In this document: one piece after another, positions 44,113-53,078 of the stretch
Layout of the letters: each line of letters starts with the position of its first letter
Numbering within the stretch: position 1 is the first letter of the stretch
Source: Paenibacillus whitsoniae
GTDB taxonomy: Bacteria; Bacillota; Bacilli; Paenibacillales; NBRC-103111
DNA: 64,000 nt
NCBI RefSeq assembly: GCF_003955665.1
Contig: NZ_RXHU01000015.1
Coordinates: 403,397 to 467,396, forward strand
Direction: 5' to 3'
The notes under the pieces: model-generated
The model's input: only the letters and a program-made list of their open reading frames with translations
What the model was told of the DNA's origin: nothing
The model's database searches: none
Made by a program: the position numbers and the translations under genes

Positions 44113-47100
44113 TTAATTGAGTGTAAGTTCAAGATAATCTACTGTAAAGTTGTAATTACTACTCGATGAGTTCTTACCGGTAACTGTAAATCGGAATAGA
44201 TGGTTCCCAGCCGACAAGGTAACATTGCCTAAATCTGTCGCCGAGTAGGCAGCTGGACTTGAGTACTGATCTACTGTACTCCCCAAATTAACACCATCGA
44301 CTGTAAGCTGTGTAATACCTCTATTCGTATTTTTCTTGTACCCAAAGTCAACGTTATAAGTACCGGCTACAGGGACGTTGATTGTGAATTCCACCCAGTC
44401 GCCAACCGCTGTAGAGTTACTGGTTTGGAGATAACCTCCTCCGCTTGCAACTGAGTCACCCGTTATATTGCTTACTGTCACTCCACTAGTTGTATTAGAA
44501 GTAGCCTCACCTTCAGAGCGTGCAACAATGCTCGTTACTACTTGCGGCATCAATTCAATGTAATCAAATGTTGCTGAATAGCTGCTGCTCGATGTATTCA
44601 TACCGGTCACCGTGAAGCGGAACGTATGGTTCCCTGCCGATAGCATCACATTACCGAGATCAGATGCACTGTAGGCTGCAGAAGCAGAATACTCATCAAC
44701 CGCGCTGCCTTGGTTTACTCCATCGACGGCTAATTGGACGGTACCTCTGTTTGTATTTTTCTTGTACCCGAAGTTGACGTTATATACGCCATCTACAGGA
44801 ACATTAAGGGTGTATTCTACCCAATTTCCTGTAGTTGACGAGCTTGCTGTTTGGCTATATCCTCCGCCGCTTGCTGCCGAGTCATTGACATTACTGATTG
44901 TCGTACCGTTTGCAGTAACAGATGTGAATTCGCCTTCATAGCGAACTGGGGCTGTTTCTTGATACACTTTGATGCTATCAAAATCAGCCACTCCAGCTGC
45001 ATTTTCTGTGTAGAACTGTACTTTGGCAATGTTGGATACTGGTGTAACGAAAGGCGCCTGACTCAACATCTTGACACCATTGATATATAAATCATAAGTA
45101 TCTGTATAAGTATTAAGAGTCATGTCAAGATCATACCAGGCTCTGCTTGAATAAGTTTGAAGCGTTGTCCATGCACCGGAAGAATTTTTATAGACGATAT
45201 TTCCAGATGCATCAAAGGCAATGGCGATCAGCGTATTCCCTTGGCTGTCAAAAACAAATGGAGCTCCGAACCAAGATGAAGTTGCATTGAACCGTGTTCT
45301 AGCCTTTAGCTTTATAATACCATTCAAAGGGGCGAATGATTTTGATGCATAAGACTGGCCGGATGTTGTGGCAGTACGATTAATACGGAAGCTCTTATCG
45401 AGGAGCCCCGGTTTTTCTGTAATCGTAACTGAACCTCCTATAGATCCGGATGTCGTCCAGCCTGATGGTGCCGCACCTGTAGCTTGGCTATTAAAGTTAT
45501 CATTCAAAGCATACGTCGTGTTTAAAATAGGAATAGTCTTTGTCGTCTGTACCAGAATTGTTTCGTAAGCATTCATACTTACAACGACATCATCACCACT
45601 TGTTGTAAATGTCTTGGAACCTTGAGAAATCCAATTGTTATCCACATCGAAAGAACCTGTCGTCATCGTAACCGGACCATAGGCGAGGGCATTTTTCAAA
45701 GTAAAAGTCGAAGCGGTTTTACTAGCTAGAGCGATGGATTTGTCGCTTTCCTCAACTGCAATACCGACACCTTGATTGCTTGTCGTGTAGTTCACGTCCA
45801 TACCACGAAGCTTCTTCGTAATATTCGCAGAAGTACCTCCACGTTCATTAAAGAATTTCAGTTTTGTGCCGCCAGCACTGTCCGGTTTTTTAGTAGCAAG
45901 ATCGTAACCTAATGACTTCAGCCAAATATTCGTATTTTTAATTGCAGCAATATTCGTGTTATTCGCTACCGGTACATTGTTCGTACCATTGTTATACATG
46001 TCGTTACCGTCATTAGCCATCATGTTGTAAAGATTATATGCCGAGCCTCCGGCAATCGTAGCGAGATTCAGATAATCAGAATTCGAACGTGCAGCTGATG
46101 TTTCCATAATCATCGGATAATTTTGTCCGTAGTTATATGGCAAATAATTTGAATCAGGCCACAATCCTAGCCCATATCGGTACCCTTCATCGGTAGTCCC
46201 AATATAGGGATCATACCCTACAAAATCGACATATGAGGTGCCCCCTGCAGCCTTTGTATCTTCATTTCTGTTAACGAAGCCCACCTGGAATGTATGGAAG
46301 TTAATTCTCGTCCATACTGGATAATTAGATTGTTTTACAGCTGCACCTAAGTTTTGTACCCAAGTCCAGTAAGAATCAGCCTCGAATGCAGTATGCGATG
46401 TATATCCACCCGCGGTGTAGTCAGCATTACTATAAGCATCGTAAGAACGAGCATCACCAATATCATTTCCTGGTTCATTACTTATATCTGCACCTATAAC
46501 GGTTTTCTTATTACCATGAGCGGTATTATACACAGCTACATGATCGAAAAGATTTTTCAAGGCAGTATACTCTTGTGCCCTTAAATTTGGATCATTTTTG
46601 GACATACGGAAGATATATACACCTTCATTGGTATATCCCGCTGTTTTGCTAATCAAGCTTCTTCCGTCACTCGTCTGCATTTTTGTATAGTTTCGAATGA
46701 CGTAGTAAGGTACTCGGCTATCAATCGTCTGCTTCGTTGTATCAGAACCAAACCACATTAATTCAAGTTTTAATTTAGCGTTCTCGGCAAATCCGATCAC
46801 CTTATCTACCCAGGAATAATCCCATGCATTTGCCCTGGATATCACAAGTTTAGGTGGAGCGGTTGTCCCTGCTGCTCCATCCATCGTTACGCCAATGTTA
46901 TTTGTTGTATCCGTTTGCAGAATGAATGATGCTTTTTTACCATCTCCAAATGCATGGTTATTAATAAAGTCAGTTACGTCAAAATCGTAGAAAGCTACCT
47001 GATTCACAGGGTCGTACGAAGGCGTAACGCCTAAATCAAAAAGGTCCGTCCCTAAAGTTCCTGTAACATTATACCCGCTGTGGTTTGGAGCCCCGTTGTT

Positions 47101-47691
47101 CCATGTCATTGTAGATGCATTCCAAGAGTCATCTGTAATGCCGTAGAGATGTAAATTTGCAGTACCAGTATCCATACTATTCACATAAATTCTAATTTTC
47201 GCGGCATCTGCAGAGGTGCCCAACAAAGTGGAAAAATCAAATTTCAAGTATGTTAACGCCTGATTGCTTGTATTTGCAGCATCATACTTCGCTTTAACAG
47301 AACTACTAGTCGAGAAATTCGTACTTGCATTTGTGCCCCCTGAAATATATGTGGAAGCGGTTGCAGAAAACTGCTGATCCGGTTGGACCATAGACCACAA
47401 AATCTGCGAATTTGCCACAGTAAAACCATTATCAGCCGCAAGTTGATACACATTTTGCATCTGGGCATCATTATAATTGAATCGAGTTAAAATCTTATCA
47501 TCCCTAATTTGGATACCGTTGAAGAAAAACGGCTTTCCGTCAGCAACGAGGGTCGGTTTTTCATAAGTTGTCGTATCCAAGGTAGAGATCGGGGTCGCCG
47601 CACTTGCAGTTTCAGGTAATGATGAAATACCCGAGAGTAGTGACATAGAGCATACTAGCATGCATGACATCGTTAGCAGTTTTCTAAACAT
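44113..47691 (-). CDS. Secreted multidomain clan-A glycosidase with an inserted DNRLRE-like domain
   Basis: An 1192-residue exported protein. Order: signal peptide (1-32); start of a clan-A barrel (46-107, DGKPFFFNGIQIRDDK); an inserted beta-sandwich (about 108-287) with the DNRLRE/CBM96 pattern (QALTYLKFDFSTLL, DDSWNASTMTWNN); the rest of the barrel (290-630) with the acid/base NEP at 405-407 and a likely nucleophile Glu in MIMETSAA near 530; a domain of concanavalin type (about 735-920); and two C-terminal carbohydrate-binding-like modules (GYKKNTNRG twice). The barrel is nearest to GH5/GH35/GH42-like beta-glycosidases; the exact family is uncertain. ATG 47691 follows GAGGAGG. Unusually, the extra domain interrupts the catalytic barrel after its first strands. 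Confidence 0.8.
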   Translation of the reverse strand: MFRKLLTMSCMLVCSMSLLSGISSLPETASAATPISTLDTTTYEKPTLVADGKPFFFNGIQIRDDKILTRFNYNDAQMQNVYQLAADNGFTVANSQILWSMVQPDQQFSATASTYISGGTNASTNFSTSSSVKAKYDAANTSNQALTYLKFDFSTLLGTSADAAKIRIYVNSMDTGTANLHLYGITDDSWNASTMTWNNGAPNHSGYNVTGTLGTDLFDLGVTPSYDPVNQVAFYDFDVTDFINNHAFGDGKKASFILQTDTTNNIGVTMDGAAGTTAPPKLVISRANAWDYSWVDKVIGFAENAKLKLELMWFGSDTTKQTIDSRVPYYVIRNYTKMQTSDGRSLISKTAGYTNEGVYIFRMSKNDPNLRAQEYTALKNLFDHVAVYNTAHGNKKTVIGADISNEPGNDIGDARSYDAYSNADYTAGGYTSHTAFEADSYWTWVQNLGAAVKQSNYPVWTRINFHTFQVGFVNRNEDTKAAGGTSYVDFVGYDPYIGTTDEGYRYGLGLWPDSNYLPYNYGQNYPMIMETSAARSNSDYLNLATIAGGSAYNLYNMMANDGNDMYNNGTNNVPVANNTNIAAIKNTNIWLKSLGYDLATKKPDSAGGTKLKFFNERGGTSANITKKLRGMDVNYTTSNQGVGIAVEESDKSIALASKTASTFTLKNALAYGPVTMTTGSFDVDNNWISQGSKTFTTSGDDVVVSMNAYETILVQTTKTIPILNTTYALNDNFNSQATGAAPSGWTTSGSIGGSVTITEKPGLLDKSFRINRTATTSGQSYASKSFAPLNGIIKLKARTRFNATSSWFGAPFVFDSQGNTLIAIAFDASGNIVYKNSSGAWTTLQTYSSRAWYDLDMTLNTYTDTYDLYINGVKMLSQAPFVTPVSNIAKVQFYTENAAGVADFDSIKVYQETAPVRYEGEFTSVTANGTTISNVNDSAASGGGYSQTASSSTTGNWVEYTLNVPVDGVYNVNFGYKKNTNRGTVQLAVDGVNQGSAVDEYSASAAYSASDLGNVMLSAGNHTFRFTVTGMNTSSSSYSATFDYIELMPQVVTSIVARSEGEATSNTTSGVTVSNITGDSVASGGGYLQTSNSTAVGDWVEFTINVPVAGTYNVDFGYKKNTNRGITQLTVDGVNLGSTVDQYSSPAAYSATDLGNVTLSAGNHLFRFTVTGKNSSSSNYNFTVDYLELTLN

Positions 47692-47891
47692 GTAATACTT
47701 ACCTCCTCAAAGTAATATCATGAGTGTCGATCTAGCTGCAAAAAAAATCATTTCGTAAACTCCGCAGCCTCCTTTTTAAATTCTTTTAATTCACAATTAT
47801 CGTACTTTACAAGATATCTCTTAACAATGTAAAAACTCGAGAAGAGATTGGAACAAAATCGACTTTTTATAGTTACACCGAAAATATAAAG

Positions 47892-47928
47892 AACAAGCCG
47901 CTATAATCAGTGGTTACATCGGCTTGTT
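47892..47928 (-). terminator. Terminator of the GH28 gene
   Basis: AACAAGCCG and CGGCTTGTT pair across a 19-base loop, followed on the minus strand by CTTTATATTTT; it starts 29 bases past the stop at 47957. Confidence 0.7.
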
Positions 47929-47956
47929 ACTTCTAGTTCAAATGGTTTTAGCCCTA

Positions 47957-49577
47957 CTAATCAATTATTTGAACGCCAAACACTGTATCTTTGTTTGTCG
48001 TATAAGTAGTTTTTTTCCCATTACGTAGTCTTACATTTTTGAACGTAATTTGATTACATGCTTTTAAAAATATCTCTTTGATATCATCGTTTTCATTGCC
48101 AAGGATTATATTTTCCAAAAGAACATCTTGTACATAGTAGTCTTTCACATGCTCTTCCCCATCATGGGTAAATCCAATAAGCTCCACCGCTCTCCCAGCA
48201 CCATCAATAACCGTATTTTTTATTGTGATCCCCTTAAAGTATGGTAACGTGGGGGCAGGAATTCCATCTGCATTATAAGTAACACTATGTGCCATAAATC
48301 TGTCGATTACACAATCTACCATTAGTAAATCCTCAATATAGCCACCTCTTGAATTATGTGCTTTTAGTTCCAGCCCATATTTCGTGTTTTGAATAACGCA
48401 GTCTCGCATATAGACGCCTTTCACTCCACCTGATTGCTCGCTACCAATCGCCATTCCATGGCCGCCAAGCATGTTCAAATCAAATATTCGAACATTCTCA
48501 GTAGGAATATTAACCCGATTGCCATCAGGGTTTTTGCCTGATTTTATGGCAATACAATCATCACCAGTGTCAAAGGTTGTGTCAAAGATCATCAGATTTC
48601 TAGAGGAATCCGGATCCCACCCATCACCATTATCAATGCCTCTCGACTTAATACTGACACCATGTGTAGTAACCGTATCGCAGTAAATCATGTGGACAGT
48701 CCAACATGAAGGATTTTCAATATTGATACCGGTAAGGTGTACGTTCTTGCACTGGATAAAACCAAGCAGTCGACCGCGTATGCGTCTCCCCCCCCATGCC
48801 GTCCGAAACATATTCAGGATACTTTTCTTTGTCTGCATATAATTGTTTCATGGCGGTCCCCAGTTCGTTTCCGCCACCGTAAATCGTACCATCACCACAA
48901 ATTCTTATATTCTCACAGGTTTCTATCAAACGGTTTTCGGGATTTAAGTGGCCTGCATTAATCAAGCTACGGTAACAATACATCTCCCAGCCTTCATACC
49001 TCGTTAGGATTAGTCCATCTTCATTTACCATACCTTTATAACTTTGTCTGCGCTCTTTCGGTACGATATAGTCATTTGGATCAAGGCTCCCTTTTAACAT
49101 TCCATCTACGTGAAGGGTCATTTCACTTTTAAGCTCGAGAGTACCTGTAAGAACAATTGCACCTTTTGGAATGAAAACCGTCCCACCTGCTGGGCAATCA
49201 TCAATCGCTTTTTGCACGGTAATGGTGCTTATGCTCTCCCCAGAAGCATCTGCACAGTAGGGGGACTTTGTTACATCAATGATAGTGCATGCTGGCTTCG
49301 TTCTTACAGTTAAATTGGGAGTTGAGGGATTGTCGTACGCGCTTACAGCTTGAATACGAAATTGATAAATTGTATCTTCGCTTAATCCTCTTAATGAAAA
49401 ATGAGTTTGATTGGGTTTGGTTATTGCAATTCTTACCTCATCCTGAAACACAGCATAACCAATAATGTTCGCATAATCTAAAGGCTTGTCCCATACTAAA
49501 GTTAGACTATCAGTGGCCAAAGTTGCAGGTGCTACCATCAGATCTATTGGCATTTGATTTATATTTTTCATTACCAA
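47957..49577 (-). pseudogene. GH28 polygalacturonase-like enzyme, split by a frameshift at a G8 tract
   Basis: Two overlapping frames together make one GH28 protein of about 539 residues. The front part (49577-48717) has a fibronectin-III domain and the first beta-helix turns (VQKAIDDCPAGGTVFIPKG); the rear part (to 47957) has the catalytic motifs NGDGWDPDSS, DTGDDCIAIKSG and GGHGMAIGSEQSGG. They meet at eight G residues (48788-48795): with seven the frame GMGG-RRIRGRLLGF continues and the gene is whole. The break could be a real mutation, a switchable tract or a sequencing error. No signal peptide is seen, so it would act on imported oligogalacturonides or rhamnogalacturonides. The start is TTG 49577 or ATG 49571. 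Confidence 0.88.
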
Positions 49578-49667
49578 GTCTCAACCTCTCTTGTTTATGA
49601 TTTAATGTATGCGATTATTTTTACCTACTCTCGGCCAATAAAAGGCATATTCCTTGTATTAACAAAA

Positions 49668-49705
49668 AGAAGCACCGTCTTTCACTGGGAATAGGCGGTG
49701 CTTCT
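49668..49705 (-). terminator. Terminator of the unit-3 importer operon
   Basis: AGAAGCACCG and CGGTGCTTCT form a 10-bp stem with T-rich TTTTTGTT following on the minus strand, 61 bases past the permease stop at 49766. It separates the importer from the GH28 gene. Confidence 0.85.
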
Positions 49706-49765
49706 CATGTATTTATTCACAACCATGCTGTTCATGGTTGAGCCACTAGTTTCTTCCTACAACAT

Positions 49766-50614
49766 TCAACCTTTTAATCCCGTTGTACTAATTCCGTCCA
49801 CAATGTAGCGTTGGAAGATAAAAAATACAGCAATAGGTGGAAGTATGGAGAGACTTGCCATGGCAAACATACCGGACCAATCCGTGTGTGAAGTTGGATC
49901 TGAAAACATCCGTAACGCAACGCCTAACGTATACATTTTAGGTCTACCCAAATAAATCATTGCGTCAAAGAAGTTCTCCCAGCTCCAATAAAACTGAAAG
50001 ATAGCCGTTGTTACAATAGCCGGGACAATCAAAGGCAGCACGATTCTAAAGAAAACAGCGAACCTGCTGCAGCCGTCGATTTTCGCCGATTCATCCAGTT
50101 CATCCGGAATTGTACGGATAAATTGCATAATCAAAAAAATAAAGAAGGCTGAACCAAAGAAACTTGGCACGACTAGAGGTAAAATTGTATTCACCCAGTG
50201 CATTTTGTAAAAGATAATGTATTGAGGAATTAAAATAATTTGACTTGGGAGTAATAATGTTATCATAACTGTTGCAAACCAAAACTTTTTAAAACGAAAA
50301 GGAATTCGAGCAAATCCATACGCAATCCAAGAACATGAAGCAATCATGCCAGCAGTAGAAAGCAGAACAACAATGATCGTATTCTTATAAAAAGTTGCGA
50401 AGGTAATGCCTGCAAAACCCTGCCATCCACGGGCAAAGTTTGAGAAATTCCAAACCTGCGGAATCAAGGAATGGGCATCGACAAACACCTTCTCAGGCTC
50501 CTTAAACGAACTTGCGAGCATCCAAAGCAAGGGGTACATAGCAAGCAGCGCAATCAAAGTGCATAACACGTGGAACCCTACACTTTGAAAACTTGAGTTT
50601 CTGTATTTAACCAT
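49766..50614 (-). CDS. Sugar ABC importer permease, MalG/AraQ/YesQ type
   Basis: A 282-residue permease with six membrane segments; the EAA loop reads ESAKIDGCSRFAVFFRIVLP near residue 185 and the protein ends DGISTTGLKG. Unlike the LplC-type permeases elsewhere in the window it belongs to the MsmG/AraQ-like branch, as does its partner. ATG 50614 lies 5 bases after the partner's stop. Confidence 0.92.
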   Translation of the reverse strand: MVKYRNSSFQSVGFHVLCTLIALLAMYPLLWMLASSFKEPEKVFVDAHSLIPQVWNFSNFARGWQGFAGITFATFYKNTIIVVLLSTAGMIASCSWIAYGFARIPFRFKKFWFATVMITLLLPSQIILIPQYIIFYKMHWVNTILPLVVPSFFGSAFFIFLIMQFIRTIPDELDESAKIDGCSRFAVFFRIVLPLIVPAIVTTAIFQFYWSWENFFDAMIYLGRPKMYTLGVALRMFSDPTSHTDWSGMFAMASLSILPPIAVFFIFQRYIVDGISTTGLKG

Positions 50615-50619
50615 ATCTT

Positions 50620-51516
50620 TTACCCCTTTGACTCATAATGAACCCACGAATTGGAGGTTTTAAAAATAATTGATGTAAGGATTGCCACAATGACTAGCAA
50701 AATGCAAGATAGTGCTGCAGCATATCCCATGTGAAATAGTTCAAACCCCTGCCGGTAGACATATAATTGATAAAATAATGTTTTATCTAGCGGGCCGCCG
50801 TTCGTAATAATAAGCCCCTGAGCAAAGGTCATAAATCCACCAATCGTCTGCATGATTAGATTAAAAAACAATACAGGGCTTAGCATTGGCATTGTCACTC
50901 TAATAAATCGTTGAAAACCTCCTGCACCATCCATAACAGCTGCTTCATAATAAGATGCAGGAATATTCTTAAGGCCTGCCAAGAAAATGACCATGGAAGA
51001 CCCGAACTGCCACATACTAAGTAAAACAAGAGAGCCTAATGCCGTGCTCGGATCGCCGACCCACGAAATATCTGGTGTTCTGCCAAACAGTACACCGATC
51101 AGGGAGTTAATTGCCCCTGTACGTGAGAAGAGCAATCCCCACATGACAGCAACGGCTACACTTCCGCCAATAATTGAAGGAATGTAGAACACAGTTCTGT
51201 ACACTCCAATGAGACGATGTTTCGTGTTCAACAACATTGCTATCGCTAGAGCTACAGCCAAACGCAAAGGTGTCCCAATAAACACATAGATCAGTGTAAC
51301 CTTCAAAGATTGCAAGAACTTTCCATCACTTTTAAAAATGGTAAGGTAGTTATCCAGCCCAATCCACTTTGGGGCGGACAATAGATCGTATTTAGTAAAA
51401 GAGAAATAAATAAGGCACCCCATTGGAATTAGGGTAAATGCTAAGAATCCGATGATCCATGGAAGGATAAACGTATATCCTACCGAATTTTCATATCGTT
51501 TTTGTATGGTTCCCAT
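50620..51516 (-). CDS. Sugar ABC importer permease, MalF/AraP/YesP type
   Basis: About 298 residues with six membrane segments, PMGCLIYFSFTKYDLLSAPK near the first loop and the EAA loop EAAVMDGAGGFQRFIRVTMP. ATG 51516 (MGTIQKRYEN) is chosen, with AGGTGAT about eight bases upstream; in-frame GTGs occur at 51528 and 51522. It pairs with 49766-50614 and takes sugar from the lipoprotein of 51584-52921. Confidence 0.9.
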   Translation of the reverse strand: MGTIQKRYENSVGYTFILPWIIGFLAFTLIPMGCLIYFSFTKYDLLSAPKWIGLDNYLTIFKSDGKFLQSLKVTLIYVFIGTPLRLAVALAIAMLLNTKHRLIGVYRTVFYIPSIIGGSVAVAVMWGLLFSRTGAINSLIGVLFGRTPDISWVGDPSTALGSLVLLSMWQFGSSMVIFLAGLKNIPASYYEAAVMDGAGGFQRFIRVTMPMLSPVLFFNLIMQTIGGFMTFAQGLIITNGGPLDKTLFYQLYVYRQGFELFHMGYAAALSCILLVIVAILTSIIFKTSNSWVHYESKG

Positions 51517-51583
51517 TGCCACTATCACCTACCTATAAATAGCGGGAGCATTGGATTTCTCCGAACGTTCCCGCGTTTCACTA

Positions 51584-52921
51584 TTATTTCTTGTTCTTTT
51601 CAATGATTTTAGCAGCTTCAACTTTCAATGTTGCATAGCCTTGTTGAGGCGTTATCTTATCATATAAAATTTGTTGCTCTAAATCCTTCATCAAGTTGAA
51701 AATCTCAGTGGATCCGTTTGGTACCGGCGGATCAATTGGAGAGCTTGCTTTAGCGATCTTATCGATATACTCTGCTACCGCCTTCTGTTCTGGCGCAAAT
51801 CCTTCTTTAATACCTTCTCTGACCTTTGCAACCGCCGGCATCCCGCGCTCTGCATTCAGAATTTTGTTAGCATCCACGTTATTGACAAAATAGCTGATAA
51901 ACTTCGCTGCTTCTTCTTTATTTTGAGAATTCGCAGCAATGCTAAATTGCGCCGATGCCGGGAGAGCCGCACCTTTGGCTGCATTCGGACCTGGAAGCGG
52001 TATCAGTTTCAGCTGTCTTCCAGCCGCTTTTGTGATATTAGGCAACTGGTTGGAGTATAAGAAACTGATTGCCGACTTTTTCTTCGCCAGCATAGATTCT
52101 TCCGGCGATTTGATGGATACAACAACGTCTACTGGTGGAATTAAGCCGTCCTTCATCAACGACTTCTTCATGGTATAGAAGTCTACGTATGTTTTTTCTT
52201 CAAATCCGATTCCAGTTTTGTCTGCATATTGAACCTGACCGAACTGTCTCGCATAATAAGGGAAAACGTCGTTCAAGGTCATAAAGTCATCCCCACCGTA
52301 CGAACCCGTTACTGCTTTCAGCTTCACGAGGTCTTTACCAAGGTCTTCCCATGTGGCATACCCGTTTTCTGGAACCGTAAGACCCGCTTTCTGGTAGGCT
52401 TCAGGGTCGATAACCATGGCTTTTGCACTAACTCCCAATGGAATACCATAAGTTTTGCCATTAATTTTTCCTGCTGTTAGAGCACTTTCACTAATACCAC
52501 TAACATCGATTAATCCTTTTGCAATAAGATCATCGATCGGAGCAACCTGATTTTTCTCAATGAATTGCATAGTATCCGCCGAACCTACAAAGTACTGGAA
52601 CACATCTGGCATATTATTGGTGGCTGCCTGAAGTGTCATCTTTTGGAAATAACCGTCAAAAGCTTGGAATTCAGGTTGGAACGTAATGTTTGGATGACTA
52701 CTTTTGTATAAATCCAGAACCTTATTTGTAGCATCATGCCGAGGTTGAGTCCCCCACCAGAACACACGAAGTGTTGCATTTTTATCCGGTTGAGCAGAAG
52801 CTGCTGCTGCCGGAGTTTGAGTAGAGGTAGTTGTCGTGTCCTTATTACCACTTGAACATCCGACTAATCCTAAAGCGACAACGACGCTTGCCGCCACGGG
52901 AGCTATCCATCTTTTTTTCAT
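51584..52921 (-). CDS. Extracellular sugar-binding lipoprotein, family 1 (YesO/MsmE type)
   Basis: About 445 residues from ATG 52921 (MKKRWIAPVAASVV), which follows AAGGGG at eight bases; the longer frame to 52990 would give a poor signal sequence. The lipobox is GLVGC (Cys22). Typical features are LRVFWWGTQPRHDATNKVLD, the WEDLGKDLVKLK segment and an AAKFISYFVNN hinge. It is a shorter, different branch from the LplA-type binding proteins elsewhere. It is the first gene of the unit-3 importer operon, with its own promoter at 53003-53031. Context with YesM/YesN and GH28 points to pectic oligosaccharides. Confidence 0.9.
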   Translation of the reverse strand: MKKRWIAPVAASVVVALGLVGCSSGNKDTTTTSTQTPAAAASAQPDKNATLRVFWWGTQPRHDATNKVLDLYKSSHPNITFQPEFQAFDGYFQKMTLQAATNNMPDVFQYFVGSADTMQFIEKNQVAPIDDLIAKGLIDVSGISESALTAGKINGKTYGIPLGVSAKAMVIDPEAYQKAGLTVPENGYATWEDLGKDLVKLKAVTGSYGGDDFMTLNDVFPYYARQFGQVQYADKTGIGFEEKTYVDFYTMKKSLMKDGLIPPVDVVVSIKSPEESMLAKKKSAISFLYSNQLPNITKAAGRQLKLIPLPGPNAAKGAALPASAQFSIAANSQNKEEAAKFISYFVNNVDANKILNAERGMPAVAKVREGIKEGFAPEQKAVAEYIDKIAKASSPIDPPVPNGSTEIFNLMKDLEQQILYDKITPQQGYATLKVEAAKIIEKNKK

Positions 52922-53002
52922 TCTCATTACCCCTTCTGTATGTGTCCGTTGAAAGACTATGACCTGCTCTTGGGCCCTGCGAGCTATCATCGTCTTATTT
53001 AC

Positions 53003-53031
53003 ATCATACTAACCATGGCATAAACGAACAA
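53003..53031 (-). promoter_or_regulatory. Promoter of the unit-3 importer operon
   Basis: TTGTTC (53031-53026) and TATGAT (53008-53003) with a 17-base spacer on the minus strand, about 80 bases before the binding-protein start. It lies between the response-regulator gene and its likely target, as expected for control by that regulator. Confidence 0.5.
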
Positions 53032-53078
53032 TGAAATAACTCGAGAACTTCCCCGTAGAAAATCTACATTTTCTAACA

